Of a stretch of 40,884 nucleotides of DNA, positions 27,746 through 36,095 are shown in pieces (the stretch's first letter is position 1; every line of letters starts with the position of its first letter). The DNA is from Gammaproteobacteria bacterium (GTDB lineage: Bacteria; Pseudomonadota; Gammaproteobacteria; Acidiferrobacterales; UBA6901), in assembly GCA_016218345.1 (NCBI GenBank), contig JACREH010000041.1:1-40884 (forward strand). Direction: 5' to 3'. The notes below the pieces were generated by a model that was not told the DNA's origin, did not search any database, and saw only the letters and a program-made list of their open reading frames with translations. Made by a program: the position numbers and the translations under genes.

Positions 27746-28333
27746 CTATCCCCACTCGGGGAGTTGATCCGGCGCCTGTTCCGCCGGGCGCATCAGGGCC
27801 TTTTCCACCGCATCGCGTTGTTCCTCGCCGGCCAGCACCGCGATCAATTCCAGCGCGAAATCCATGGCCGTGCCCGGTCCGCGCGAGGTCAGCACCCGGC
27901 CGTCGCGCACCACGGCACCGCGATCGAGGTGGATCTTGGGAAATTGCTCGGCGTCGAGACTGCCGGGATAGCAGGTGGCGTGCCGGCCGTCGAGCAGGCC
28001 GGCGACCGCCAGTACCTTGGGCGCGGCGCAGATCGCGGCCGTGTACTTGCCGGCGGCGGCCATGGACTTGAGCAGCGCGAGGATGCGCGCGTCGTTTTCC
28101 AGATGGGTCGCGCCCGGTTGACCGCCGGGCAACACCACCATGTCGAAGGCCTGTTCGAGCACGGCGTCGAGATCGCTGTCGGGCAGCAACACCGTGCCGC
28201 GACTGCCGGTCACCGGCCCGGGCGCGAGGCCGGCGGTGACGACCTCGATCCGGGCGCGCCGCAGCAGATCGATGAGGGTGACGGCCTCGAGTTCCTCGCA
28301 GCCCTGCGCGAGTGGAATCAGTACGCGTGGCAT
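27746..28333 (-). CDS. DJ-1/PfpI family protein (YajL-like)
   Basis: 195-residue cytoplasmic protein of the DJ-1 superfamily, which includes YajL/ThiJ. The acidic residue that tunes the nucleophile is in LAQGCEELEAV. The reactive cysteine is in AAICAAPKVLA at about residue 105, the AICAGP motif with Ala for Gly. The third signature is SRGPGTAMDFALELI. Members act as oxidative-stress or protein-repair factors; deglycase activity is disputed. The start has GGAGG 6 nt upstream; an in-frame codon nine residues earlier does not. It lies downstream of ctpA on the same strand, behind a repeat. Confidence 0.9.
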   Translation of the reverse strand: MPRVLIPLAQGCEELEAVTLIDLLRRARIEVVTAGLAPGPVTGSRGTVLLPDSDLDAVLEQAFDMVVLPGGQPGATHLENDARILALLKSMAAAGKYTAAICAAPKVLAVAGLLDGRHATCYPGSLDAEQFPKIHLDRGAVVRDGRVLTSRGPGTAMDFALELIAVLAGEEQRDAVEKALMRPAEQAPDQLPEWG

Positions 28334-28354
28334 GGCGGCCTCCAAATATGGACT

Positions 28355-28438
28355 AGCCACGGATGAACACAGATAGGACCGGAAAAAGCAAGACGATCCA
28401 GGGTGTGATATGGACCTATCTGCGTTTATCTGTGGCTG
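28355..28438. repeat. CCACGGATGAACACAGAT-type inverted repeat
   Basis: AGCCACGGATGAACACAGAT at the left and CTATCTGCGTTTATCTGTGG at the right pair around a spacer of about 30 nt. It is a common bacterial intergenic repeat type, here between ctpA and the DJ-1 gene. Confidence 0.85.
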
Positions 28439-28449
28439 AAAATAATTCT

Positions 28450-29790
28450 TTAGGAACTTTGGCCCTTGAAGATCGTGATGCCTTTCAACAGGTTGAGGGC
28501 CTCCTGTAATTGATAATCCTCGCCGCTGGTGTCGAGCTTGGCCGGTTTCTGGCCGGGTTTGGCCGGCGCGGCGCCGGCGCCTTTGTTTTCCAGGTGGCCG
28601 GTGAGATCGGCTTCTTTCAACGCCTCGTCCTTCTCGCGCTTGGTGACCTTGGCCTCTTCGGTGATGACGTCCGGTATTACGCCGGTGGCCTGAATGGAAC
28701 GCCCGTTCGGGGTGTAGTAGCGCGCGGTGGTGAGCTTGAGCGCCGAGCCATTGCTCATCGGCTGGATGGTCTGGACCGAGCCCTTGCCGAAGGTCTTGGT
28801 GCCCATGATCACGGCGCGTTTGTGGTCTTGGAGCGCGCCGGCCACGATCTCGGAGGCCGACGCCGAGCCGCCGTTCACCAGCACCACCATCGGCGCGCCG
28901 TTCAGCAGGTCGGCCGGCGTGGCGTTGAATTTCAACTGCGAGTCGGGAATACGGCCGTCGGTGTAGACGATCAGCCCCTTGGTCAGGAAGGCGTCGCTCA
29001 CCGCCACCGCGGCGTTCAGCACGCCGCCCGGGTTGTTGCGCAGATCCAGCACCAGGCCCTTGAGTTCGCCCTTGCTCTGCGACTTGAGCTTGACGAGCGC
29101 GTCCTTGAGATTGTCAGCGGTGTTGGATTGGAATTGGGTGATGCGCACATAGCCGAAGCCGTCTTCCAATGTCCGGCTCTTGACGCTCTGGATCTTGATG
29201 ACGGCGCGCGTCAGCGTGAACTTGAGCGGCTTGCTGCTGCCTTCGCGCGCGACCGTGAGCGTGATGTCGCTGCCGGGCTTGCCGCGCATGTATTTGACCG
29301 CCTCGTTGAGCGTCATGCCCTTCACCGCCTTGTCGTCCAGGCGGATGATCAGGTCGCCGGTCTTGAGTCCGGCCTTGGCGGCCGGGGTGTCCTCGATCGG
29401 CGACACCACCTTGACGAAGCCGTCCTCCATGGTGACCTCGATGCCGAGGCCGCCGAATTCGCCTTCGGTGCCGACGCGGATTTCCTTGTAGCCCTCCGGC
29501 TCGAGATAGCTCGAATGGGGATCGAGCCCGGCGAGCATGCCCTGGATGGCGTCTTGCAGGAGCTTCTTGTCGTCCACCGACTCGACGTAGTCGGACTTGA
29601 TGCGACTGAACACCTCGGTGAAGGTACGCAACTCCTCGACCGGCAGCGACTGCGTCTGCTTGGCGGACTCGCGTTCGGCCTGCACGGCGCGCTCGATGGT
29701 GATGCCGGCGCCGACAAAAATGCCCAGCACCAGGATCAGGATATAACGGGCGAGGTGCCGGTGCTTCCGGGCGGATGTGGCGGTATGCAT
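28450..29790 (-). CDS. ctpA: S41-family C-terminal processing protease
   Basis: Periplasmic, membrane-anchored serine protease that removes C-terminal residues or degrades envelope proteins, including cell-wall hydrolases in some species. It is 446 residues. An N-terminal signal anchor lies at about 16-35. The PDZ domain at about 95-180 has EGEFGGLGIEVTMEDGFVKVV and GLKTGDLIIRLDD. The catalytic Ser is in VNGGSASASEIVAGAL near 310 and the Lys in GTKTFGKGSVQ. The ATG was chosen for GGAG 6 nt upstream over a TTG four codons earlier. It lies downstream of envC and gpmI in the same direction, a common grouping in Gammaproteobacteria. Confidence 0.95.
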   Translation of the reverse strand: MHTATSARKHRHLARYILILVLGIFVGAGITIERAVQAERESAKQTQSLPVEELRTFTEVFSRIKSDYVESVDDKKLLQDAIQGMLAGLDPHSSYLEPEGYKEIRVGTEGEFGGLGIEVTMEDGFVKVVSPIEDTPAAKAGLKTGDLIIRLDDKAVKGMTLNEAVKYMRGKPGSDITLTVAREGSSKPLKFTLTRAVIKIQSVKSRTLEDGFGYVRITQFQSNTADNLKDALVKLKSQSKGELKGLVLDLRNNPGGVLNAAVAVSDAFLTKGLIVYTDGRIPDSQLKFNATPADLLNGAPMVVLVNGGSASASEIVAGALQDHKRAVIMGTKTFGKGSVQTIQPMSNGSALKLTTARYYTPNGRSIQATGVIPDVITEEAKVTKREKDEALKEADLTGHLENKGAGAAPAKPGQKPAKLDTSGEDYQLQEALNLLKGITIFKGQSS

Positions 29791-29860
29791 TGCGTTCTCC
29801 AAACACTAAATTAAATTAGGCCGCCATCCCGGTCTCTACCCTGGACATTCGGCAAGTTAG

Positions 29861-30012
29861 GGAACCTCCGAGTTATGTCGGAGGTTCTCTTGGCACAGGG
29901 ATGTGCCAACGTTTTTCAAACATACACCGTGTTTGAAAAACGAAGCAAAGCGAAAATCACACTTTTCGCTTTGCGCGTCTGAACAAGCCATGGATGGGCT
30001 TGTTCAGACCCT
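29861..30012 (+). repeat. Modular hairpin repeat, short variant C
   Basis: It starts with GAACCTCCGA/TCGGAGGTTC (29862-29887) and ends with GTCTGAACAAGCC/GGCTTGTTCAGAC around ATGGATG (29977-30009), the same terminal modules as 14038-14287. Between them are TTGGCAC-AGGGAT-GTGCCAA (29890-29909), GTTTTTCAAAC/GTTTGAAAAAC and CAAAGCGAAAA/TTTTCGCTTTG. The middle modules are related in form but not in sequence. It sits between envC and ctpA. Confidence 0.8.
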
Positions 30013-30036
30013 CATATAACCAAATTCTAGCCCTTT

Positions 30037-31197
30037 TTACGGGGTCCGGCACCATTGCAGGGGATTGCGCGGTTCGCCCTGGTGGCGGATTTCAAAATAC
30101 AACCCGGATTGCGGGTTTCCGCCGGTGTTGCCGACGCTGGCGATGACCTGGCCGGCCTCGACCCAGTCTCCGACCGCCTTGGTGAGGTTCTGGTTGTGGC
30201 CGTAAAGAGTCATGTAACCGTCGCCGTGTTCCAAAATGATCAGCAGGCCGAAGCCGCGCAGCCAGTCGGCGTATGCCACCCGTCCGCGGAACACGGCCGT
30301 GACATCTCGCCCCTCCTGGGCGGCCAGGAACAGGCCCTTCCAGCGGATATCGCCGACGTTCTTGGGGTCGCCGTAGCGGGCGAGGATGCGGCCCTTGACC
30401 GGTAGCGACAGTTTGCCGTGGAAATCCTGAAAGCGCGCCCCCGGCCCGACTGGCCCGGGTAAATTGGGTGTGGCGGCGAGCGCCTGGCTCAGTTCGCGCA
30501 GCAGCCGCGCCAGCCCCTGCTCGTCGCGCTTCAGGCGTTCGATGGTCTGTGACTGGCTGGACAGCTTTTGGTTCAGGCCGGCCAGGATCGTGCCGCGCCG
30601 CGCACGCGTCTCCTGCAGGGCCTGCTGCTGCCTGGCCTGCTCGGCGCGCAGCGCGGTCAGTTCGCGGGCGCGCTCGGTGATCTGTTTCTCGAGCGCCGCG
30701 AGCTGCGCCAGGCTGGCGCGAATCTCGTCCATGCGCGCGCTGCGCGCCTGGGTGAGGTAGCGGTAATACACGTGCACACGCGCCACGCTCGCCGGATCCT
30801 GCTGATTGAGCAGCAGCTTCAGGTATTCCTGTTCGCCCATGGCGTAGGCGGCGCGCACCTGGCTCGCCAGGCTGTCGGTGTGGGCGCGCAGCTCGGCGCG
30901 GGCGGTGCGCTCGCGCGTCTGCAATGCCTGGAGTTTACCGGCCTCAATCTTGAGTTGGATTTGTAACTGTTTTTGTTCGTTGATCAACCGGCCGATGTCG
31001 CGCTCGACCTCGCGCAGTTGGACGCGCGCCTGATCGCGTTCGCCGCGGGTCTCGTTCAGGGATTGTTGCAGCGCCTCGATGCGGCCGCGCAGTTGCTTGA
31101 GTTGCTCGGTTTTTTCCTGGTGCTCGTCCTTGGCTTGAACGGCGAGCGCCACGCCCATGGCGAGGACGAGCGACAGTCTCGCCGTCGCTCCGCCCAT
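30037..31197 (-). CDS. envC: Murein hydrolase activator EnvC
   Basis: Periplasmic activator of the septal amidases (AmiA/AmiB type) in cell separation. It is 386 residues. A signal peptide covers about residues 1-22. A long coiled coil from about 25 to 245 is rich in Gln, Arg and Glu with heptad spacing. A C-terminal LytM/M23-like domain at about 265-385 has KGRILARYGDPKNVGDIRWKG and MTLYGHNQNL. The metal-binding His-Asp set is incomplete (RWKGLFLAAQEGRDV where active enzymes have HxGxD), as in E. coli EnvC, so it is an activator and not a hydrolase. It lies 27 nt after gpmI, as in E. coli. Confidence 0.93.
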   Translation of the reverse strand: MGGATARLSLVLAMGVALAVQAKDEHQEKTEQLKQLRGRIEALQQSLNETRGERDQARVQLREVERDIGRLINEQKQLQIQLKIEAGKLQALQTRERTARAELRAHTDSLASQVRAAYAMGEQEYLKLLLNQQDPASVARVHVYYRYLTQARSARMDEIRASLAQLAALEKQITERARELTALRAEQARQQQALQETRARRGTILAGLNQKLSSQSQTIERLKRDEQGLARLLRELSQALAATPNLPGPVGPGARFQDFHGKLSLPVKGRILARYGDPKNVGDIRWKGLFLAAQEGRDVTAVFRGRVAYADWLRGFGLLIILEHGDGYMTLYGHNQNLTKAVGDWVEAGQVIASVGNTGGNPQSGLYFEIRHQGEPRNPLQWCRTP

Positions 31198-31224
31198 CAC
31201 CGGGGCCGGTCGGCGCGCATCCGC

Positions 31225-32826
31225 TCAGTCGATCTCGACGAGCGGCCGCCCGCTCATCTCCGAGGGAATGGGCACGTTCATCAGGTATAACATGGTCGGT
31301 GCCACGTCTTCCAGCGAGCCGCTCGGGGCGACGTGCGCCTTACGGCCGATGTACACGAACGGCACCGGGTTGGTGGTGTGGGCGGTGTGCGCCTGGCCGG
31401 TCTCGGGGTCGTACATCTGTTCGGCGTTGCCGTGATCGGCGGTGATCAGGATTTCGCCGCCGACCGCGCGCACCGCGTCGTGAATGCGTTGCAGACACCC
31501 GTCGATGGTCTCGATGGCCTTGACGGTGGCGTTGAAATCGCCGGTGTGTCCGACCATGTCGGGGTTGGCGAAGTTGCAGATGATTACGTCGTAGACGCCG
31601 TCCGTGACGGCCTTGACGACCTCGTCGGTCACGCGCGGCGCGCTCATCTCGGGCTTTAGATTGTAGGTCGGCACGTCGGTCGGCGACGGCACCAGGATGC
31701 GATCCTCGAATTCGAACGGCGTCTCCAACCCGCCGTTGAAAAAGAACGTCACGTGCGCGTATTTCTCGGTCTCGGCGATGCGCAGTTGGTGCTTGCCGAG
31801 CCCGGCCAGGCACGCGCCCAGCACGTTGCGCAGGCGATCGGGTGGAAACGCCACCGGGATATGGAACTCGCTCTGGTATTCGGTGAGGCTCACGAACCGC
31901 CCCAGGCGCGGGCGCACGGCGCGCGTGAAGCCGTCGAAGTTGTCCTCGATGAACGGCCGGGTGATCTGGCGGGCGCGGTCGGAGCGGAAATTCATGAAGA
32001 TCAGCACGTCGCCGTCCTCGATGCGCACGGGCGCCTCGCCCGCCGGGGCGATCACCGTGGCCTTTACGAATTCATCGGTTTCGCCGCGCGCATAGGCCGC
32101 GGCCAGCGCCGCGCTCGCCGAGGGCGCGGAGAATTCGGCCTTGGCCTGGGTGACGAGATCGTACGCCGCCTGAATGCGCGGCCAGCGATGGTCGCGGTCC
32201 ATGGCGTAATAGCGGCCGATCACCGAAGCGAAACCGCAAGCAGGCCGTCCCTGGCCCGCGGCCCTCGCCTCGGTCCCATCGGCGATCCGGCCGCAGCCCA
32301 AGGCTGTGAACTTGGCCTCCATCGCCTGAATCGAGTGGTGGGCGCTCGACGGCGGGGTGTCGCGCCCGTCCAGAAACGCGTGCAGGTACACCCGCTGCGC
32401 GCCGCGCTTCACGGCCAGTTCGGCCATGGCCTGAATCTGATCCTCGTGGCTGTGCACGCCGCCGGGCGACAACAGCCCGAGGATATGCACCGCCTTGTGG
32501 GTCTCGATGGCGAGATCGACGGCATCGGTGAGGGTCTTATTAGTAAAGAACGAGCCGGTGACGATGGCGCGGTTGATGCGGGTGTATTCCTGATAGACCA
32601 CGCGCCCGGCGCCGAGATTGAGATGCCCGACCTCGGAGTTGCCCATCTGATGCGACGGCAGGCCGACCGCGGACTCGGACGCCTGGATCAGCGTGTGGGG
32701 GTAGTGGCTCCAGAAATAGTCCCAGGTGGGCTTACGGGCCGCGGCGATGGCGTTATATCGTGAGTTCTCGCTATAGCCCCACCCGTCCATCACGATCAGG
32801 ACGAGCGGTTTGGGGGGAGCGGGCAT
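31225..32826 (-). CDS. gpmI: Cofactor-independent phosphoglycerate mutase with an 18-residue insertion
   Basis: Glycolytic enzyme that interconverts 3- and 2-phosphoglycerate using two Mn2+ and a Ser-phosphate. It is 533 residues against the usual 510-515. Metal and catalytic motifs are VMDGWG near residue 13, [15 protein letters not shown] with the nucleophile Ser64, [30 protein letters not shown] and [10 protein letters not shown]. The extra residues ([18 protein letters not shown], about 183-200) split the normally continuous [16 protein letters not shown] segment. Their coding DNA is GC-rich and hairpin-forming, like an inserted repeat. It heads a gpmI-envC-ctpA series. The ribosome site is weak. 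Confidence 0.94.
   Translation of the reverse strand: MPAPPKPLVLIVMDGWGYSENSRYNAIAAARKPTWDYFWSHYPHTLIQASESAVGLPSHQMGNSEVGHLNLGAGRVVYQEYTRINRAIVTGSFFTNKTLTDAVDLAIETHKAVHILGLLSPGGVHSHEDQIQAMAELAVKRGAQRVYLHAFLDGRDTPPSSAHHSIQAMEAKFTALGCGRIADGTEARAAGQGRPACGFASVIGRYYAMDRDHRWPRIQAAYDLVTQAKAEFSAPSASAALAAAYARGETDEFVKATVIAPAGEAPVRIEDGDVLIFMNFRSDRARQITRPFIEDNFDGFTRAVRPRLGRFVSLTEYQSEFHIPVAFPPDRLRNVLGACLAGLGKHQLRIAETEKYAHVTFFFNGGLETPFEFEDRILVPSPTDVPTYNLKPEMSAPRVTDEVVKAVTDGVYDVIICNFANPDMVGHTGDFNATVKAIETIDGCLQRIHDAVRAVGGEILITADHGNAEQMYDPETGQAHTAHTTNPVPFVYIGRKAHVAPSGSLEDVAPTMLYLMNVPIPSEMSGRPLVEID
32227..32280 (-). repeat. Probable repeat-derived 54-nt insertion inside gpmI
   Basis: In-frame segment absent from usual gpmI genes. 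On the minus strand it contains GGCCG-CGGGCCAGGGA-CGGCC, a hairpin with AGGGA in its loop. No second copy occurs in this window, so its repeat nature is inferred from form and from the clean 18-codon insertion. Confidence 0.55.
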
Positions 32827-32847
32827 AGGTGTTTCTCAGCGTATTAG

Positions 32848-32877
32848 AATATTAGACTTTTCAAATGTACTAATATT
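32848..32877. promoter_or_regulatory. Candidate operator between gpmI and the ArsR-type gene
   Basis: Perfect 8-bp inverted repeat AATATTAG-N14-CTAATATT in the 150-nt divergent region, with AT-rich DNA continuing to the regulator gene. It could bind the dimeric regulator at 32977. It lies closer to gpmI (21 nt) than to the regulator ATG (about 100 nt). Confidence 0.4.
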
Positions 32878-32976
32878 GTATATTGTTTCCCCCTTAAAGG
32901 CAGCAGCAGTTCACGGACGAACCGGCAAGGGCGCGACAAATTATAAATTATATTTAATGGCACGAGGCTCTATCAC

Positions 32977-33303
32977 ATGAGTGCGACCGCTGAGAACGTA
33001 GTACTGATCACCAACGAGGAGGATATTCATCACGCCTCGCGTTCCTTGAAGGCCATGGCCAATCCCCTGCGCCTCAAGATCCTGTGCATCCTGGGCGGGG
33101 TGGAAGAGGTCAGCGTCCAGGACATCGTCGAGCAGGTCGGGACCTCGCAAAGCAATATCTCCCAACACCTGTCGATGTTGCGCGAGAAGGGCATCCTGGC
33201 CTCGCGCAAGGACGCCAACAAAGTGTATTATCGCATCGCCGAGCCGAGGATTTTGCAGTTGATCAGCGCCATGCGTGCCGCGTTCTGTACGTCGTCGCAT
33301 TAG
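32977..33303 (+). CDS. ArsR-family regulator, BigR/SqrR-like
   Basis: 108-residue winged-helix repressor. The helix-turn-helix is VSVQDIVEQVGTSQSNISQHLSMLREKGILASRKDANKVYYRI. There is no arsenic-type CxCxxC. Two cysteines are placed as in BigR/SqrR: Cys37 in LKILCILGG and Cys104 in AAFCTSSH. In that subgroup the pair forms a disulfide or tetrasulfide in response to sulfane sulfur and releases DNA. A rhodanese gene follows, which supports a persulfide-sensing role. GAGG lies about 9 nt before the ATG. The gene is inserted between gpmI and the yibN-type gene, a place where E. coli has no regulator. Sensing is inferred from cysteine position. Confidence 0.85.
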   Translation: MSATAENVVLITNEEDIHHASRSLKAMANPLRLKILCILGGVEEVSVQDIVEQVGTSQSNISQHLSMLREKGILASRKDANKVYYRIAEPRILQLISAMRAAFCTSSH

Positions 33304-33422
33304 GCCAAGGCGGCGGCCGTAAGCTTTACCCGGCAATTTAGCGGGTTAATTTAGAACTTACAAAAAATCGCCGGTCCGGCGAGGCCTCCGAAGCGCGCAA
33401 CATTCATCTCCCTGGATTGAAC

Positions 33423-33833
33423 ATGCAGTTTGTGATTAATAATTGGTACCTGTTCGCCGGCCTGGCGGTGGTCTCGGTGCTGCTCGCCGGGCCGACCCTG
33501 AGCCGGCTCATGCACGGCGTCCGGAACGTCGGCGCCAGCCAGGCGGTGGGGCTCATCAACCGTCAGTCGGGTGTGCTGGTGGACGTGCGCGAGCCGGCCG
33601 AGTACGGCAACGGCCGCATTCCCGAGGCGATTTTGCTGCCGCTCAGCCGCTTCCAGGAGCGCCTGACCGAACTGGAGAAATTCAAGAATCGCCCGGTGGT
33701 GCTGTATTGCCGCTCCGGACAGCGCTCCGGCCGCGCCGCCGTGCTGCTGCGCAAGCGCGGCTTCGCCTCGGTCCACAATCTGGCCGGCGGCATTCAGGCT
33801 TGGCAGGGCGAAAACCTGCCGGTGGAAAAATAA
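33423..33833 (+). CDS. yibN: Membrane-anchored rhodanese-like protein (YibN type)
   Basis: 136 residues: an N-terminal membrane segment (about 6-25, WYLFAGLAVVSVLLAGPTL) and a rhodanese domain at about 35-130. The persulfide-carrying cysteine is in VLYCRSGQRSGRAA, a CRSGxR active-site loop, and GVLVDVREPAEYGNGRIPEA is the other signature. It should transfer or relay sulfane sulfur at the membrane. It is followed after 2 nt by grxC and then secB, the gene order of the E. coli yibN-grxC-secB-gpsA locus. A TTG two codons earlier is possible, but the ATG is preferred. Confidence 0.9.
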   Translation: MQFVINNWYLFAGLAVVSVLLAGPTLSRLMHGVRNVGASQAVGLINRQSGVLVDVREPAEYGNGRIPEAILLPLSRFQERLTELEKFKNRPVVLYCRSGQRSGRAAVLLRKRGFASVHNLAGGIQAWQGENLPVEK

Positions 33834-33835
33834 TC

Positions 33836-34093
33836 GTGGCGGCGGTGCGCATGTATTGCACGCACGTATGCGGCTATTGCACGGCCGCCGCCAAGCTGCT
33901 CGAAAAGAAGGGCGTGCCGATCGAAACCATTTACGTCGACGACGAACCCGCGCGCCGCGCCGAGATGGTCGAGATCACCGGCCGCACCACCGTGCCGCAA
34001 ATCTTCATCGGCCCCCGCCATGTCGGCGGTTACCGCGAGCTGGCCCAGCTCGAGATCGGCGACCGGTTGGACGCCCTGCTGCAAGCGCCATAA
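33836..34093 (+). CDS. grxC: Glutaredoxin 3
   Basis: 85-residue dithiol glutaredoxin that reduces disulfides with glutathione. The active site is CGYC (residues 11-14, in MYCTHVCGYCTAAAKLL), where most relatives have CPYC. The glutathione-binding GRTTVPQIFIGPRHVGGYREL is complete. A GTG start five codons before the internal ATG is preferred because E. coli Grx3 has the same short lead (MANVEIY) before its active site. It begins 2 nt after the rhodanese stop. Gly in place of Pro in the active site may alter redox potential or Fe-S cluster binding. Confidence 0.93.
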   Translation: MAAVRMYCTHVCGYCTAAAKLLEKKGVPIETIYVDDEPARRAEMVEITGRTTVPQIFIGPRHVGGYRELAQLEIGDRLDALLQAP

Positions 34094-34171
34094 TCACCCG
34101 GACCGCGGTGGATATCCACCCGGAGTTTTGATAAACCATCCCCATTCCCACAGCTTCGTTAGGAAAAACTT

Positions 34172-34639
34172 ATGGCAGACAATATCCAGGAACCCGGCGT
34201 AGTGTTCAGCGTGGAAAAGCTGTATATCAAGGACGCTTCGTATGAGTCGCCGAATGTTCCGTATGCCTTTACCGAGACACAAGGACAGCCGCAACTTCAG
34301 GTGCAAATGATTATCGAGCGCAAGGCCCTGAACGAGGCCGAGGGTATGTATGAAGTGGTGTTGGCAGTGACCGCCACCGCCAAGTTCCAGGAGACCACCA
34401 TCTTCCTCGCCGAGGCCCAGCAGGCTGGTTTGTTTCGTGTCGTCGGCGTGCCGCCCCAGGACCTTCCCAAGGTCTTGGAGATCTCTTGTCCCGGCATCCT
34501 GCTGCCATTTGTGCGTGAAGTGATCAACGATATGGTCACCAAGGGAGGGTTCCCTCAGCTCCTGGTCAACCCGGTGAACTTCGAGGCGTTGTACATGCAA
34601 AAATACGGCGCCCCCCAGCAGCAGGCCGGAAATCTCTAA
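34172..34639 (+). CDS. secB: Protein-export chaperone SecB
   Basis: 155-residue tetrameric chaperone that keeps precursors unfolded and hands them to SecA. It is recognised by FSVEKLYIKDASYESPN at the N-terminus, EGMYEVVLAVTATA and ISCPGILLPFVREVINDMVTKGGFPQLLVNPVNFEALY, the last being the near-invariant SecB C-terminal core. TAGGA lies about 8 nt before the ATG. It sits between grxC and gpsA as in E. coli. Confidence 0.97.
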   Translation: MADNIQEPGVVFSVEKLYIKDASYESPNVPYAFTETQGQPQLQVQMIIERKALNEAEGMYEVVLAVTATAKFQETTIFLAEAQQAGLFRVVGVPPQDLPKVLEISCPGILLPFVREVINDMVTKGGFPQLLVNPVNFEALYMQKYGAPQQQAGNL

Positions 34640-34659
34640 GGCAATGGTATGATTTTTTG

Positions 34660-34740
34660 CCGCGGAGACGCAGAGAACGCAAAGAGAACCGACCACAATT
34701 AAACAGGTAAACAGGAAGAATACTCTGCGTTCTCTGTGCC
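34660..34740. repeat. GACGCAGAG-family inverted repeat, copy 3
   Basis: CCGCGGAGACGCAGAGAACG on the left pairs with ACTCTGCGTTCTCTGTGCC on the right with mismatches, around an A-rich centre. It lies directly after secB and abuts the hairpins at 34741. Confidence 0.75.
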
Positions 34741-34824
34741 GTACAGGGATGTACCAATGCCGCGAGCGCAGGATGCGCAGGAGCGACCGGCTCTGCGGCG
34801 AACAATATTATTCTGGTCTTTCCT
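34741..34824 (+). repeat. Modular hairpin repeat fragment in the gpsA leader
   Basis: GTAC-AGGGAT-GTAC at 34741-34754 and GCGC-AGGAT-GCGC at 34766-34778, then a tail GGTCTTTCCTAAGC resembling the end of the 14038 element. The first 12 bases match the published CsrA SELEX consensus RUACARGGAUGU exactly when read as RNA. The fragment starts 88 nt before the gpsA ATG. Confidence 0.7.
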
Positions 34825-34828
34825 AAGC

Positions 34829-35830
34829 ATGACAAACAAGCCGGTCATCGCGATATTGGGGGCCGGTTCCTGGGGCACGGCCCTGGCGTTGCTGCTGGCG
34901 CGCAACGGCCATGCGGTTTTATTGTGGGGCCACGACGGCGCGCGCATGGCGCGGCTGGCGCACGAACGCTGCAACGCCGAACACCTGCCCGGCCATCGCT
35001 TTCCGGATAATCTCTCGATCCGCGAGGATCTCGCCGAACTCGCGCGCGAGGTCGAATGCTTCGTGCTGGCCGTGCCCAGTCACGGGCTGCGCGCGGTGTT
35101 GCAGGCCATCAAACCGCAACTCTCCCCGCAGGTGATGCTCGCCTGGGCCACCAAAGGCCTGGAGCCCGGCACCGGAAAATTGATGAGCCAGGTGCTGGAC
35201 GAGACAGTGGGTGAACGCTGTCCGGGCGGCGTCATTTCCGGCCCGACCTTCGCGCGCGAGGTCGCGCAGGGGCTGCCGACCGCGATGACGGTGGCGGCGC
35301 GCGAACGCGCGCCCGCCGAGACTATCGCCCATTGGCTGCGCAACGAGCGGGTGCGCGTGTACACCAGCGACGATCTGCCCGGCGTACAGGTGGGCGGCGC
35401 GGTCAAGAACGTCATGGCCATCGCCGCCGGCATCAGCGACGGACTGGGGTTCGGTGCCAATGCCCGCGCCGCGCTCATTACCCGTGGGCTCGCCGAGATG
35501 CGGCGTCTGGGCGAGGCCATGGGCGGGCGCCCCGAGACCTTCATGGGGCTCACCGGGGTGGGCGATCTGGTATTGACCTGCACCGACAATCTGTCGCGCA
35601 ACCGCCGGCTCGGGTTGGCCCTCGGCCAGGGAGGCCGGCTGGAAACCGCCTTGGTGGAGTTGGGCCAGGTCGCCGAGGGCGTGGTCACCGCGCCCGAGCT
35701 GCGCGCGCTCGCGCAACGCCATGGCATCGAGATGCCGATCACCGAGCAGGTCTGCCGGGTGCTGTTCGACGGCCTGTCCCCGCAGGCCGCGGTCGAGGCG
35801 CTGCTCAAGCGCGAATCCCGCCAGGAATAA
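34829..35830 (+). CDS. gpsA: NAD(P)-dependent glycerol-3-phosphate dehydrogenase
   Basis: Makes sn-glycerol 3-phosphate for phospholipids. It is 333 residues. The Rossmann motif GAGSWGTALALLLARNGH is at the start, followed by SGPTFAREVAQGLPTA and GGAVKNVMAIAAGISDGLGFGANARAALITRGLAEM, with the catalytic Lys in AVKN. The ATG was chosen because family proteins begin just before GAGSWG; a codon 31 residues upstream would run through repeat DNA. The ribosome site is poor and the leader holds two strong hairpins, so translation may be regulated. Confidence 0.96.
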   Translation: MTNKPVIAILGAGSWGTALALLLARNGHAVLLWGHDGARMARLAHERCNAEHLPGHRFPDNLSIREDLAELAREVECFVLAVPSHGLRAVLQAIKPQLSPQVMLAWATKGLEPGTGKLMSQVLDETVGERCPGGVISGPTFAREVAQGLPTAMTVAARERAPAETIAHWLRNERVRVYTSDDLPGVQVGGAVKNVMAIAAGISDGLGFGANARAALITRGLAEMRRLGEAMGGRPETFMGLTGVGDLVLTCTDNLSRNRRLGLALGQGGRLETALVELGQVAEGVVTAPELRALAQRHGIEMPITEQVCRVLFDGLSPQAAVEALLKRESRQE

Positions 35831-35874
35831 GTTTTTTCCCACCCCCGCCACCTAAAGGAAGTCTGATTACTGTC

Positions 35875-35984
35875 GTCATTCCGGCGAAGCTTGTCCCCGG
35901 CTAGAACGGGGAGCCGGAATCCAGGCCTTGAAAAAACATCGGCCGTCAGGCCGATTCTGGATGCCGGCTTTCGCTGGCATGACG
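35875..35984. repeat. GTCATTCCGGC-family double-hairpin repeat, copy 2
   Basis: Same arms and centre as 10495-10604, but the 25-nt inner module (CCCCGGCTAGAACGGGG) is now in the left hairpin and inverted, while the right arm is short (GCCGGC-TTTC-GCTGGC). It lies between gpsA and mshE. Confidence 0.85.
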
Positions 35985-36095
35985 GCTTGTAATGGCCCGG
36001 ATTTTGCTTTTAACCCCGGCGTTTGCTTAACTTAGGCCAGCACAGGGGTTCAGCGACTTTATAGTCAGTATTCGGTCAACCACGGGGACAGAGCT

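Noticed and set aside
30037-31197. Active M23 metalloprotease
   Set aside because: The HxGxD and second His of the metal site are not intact, as in known EnvC activators.
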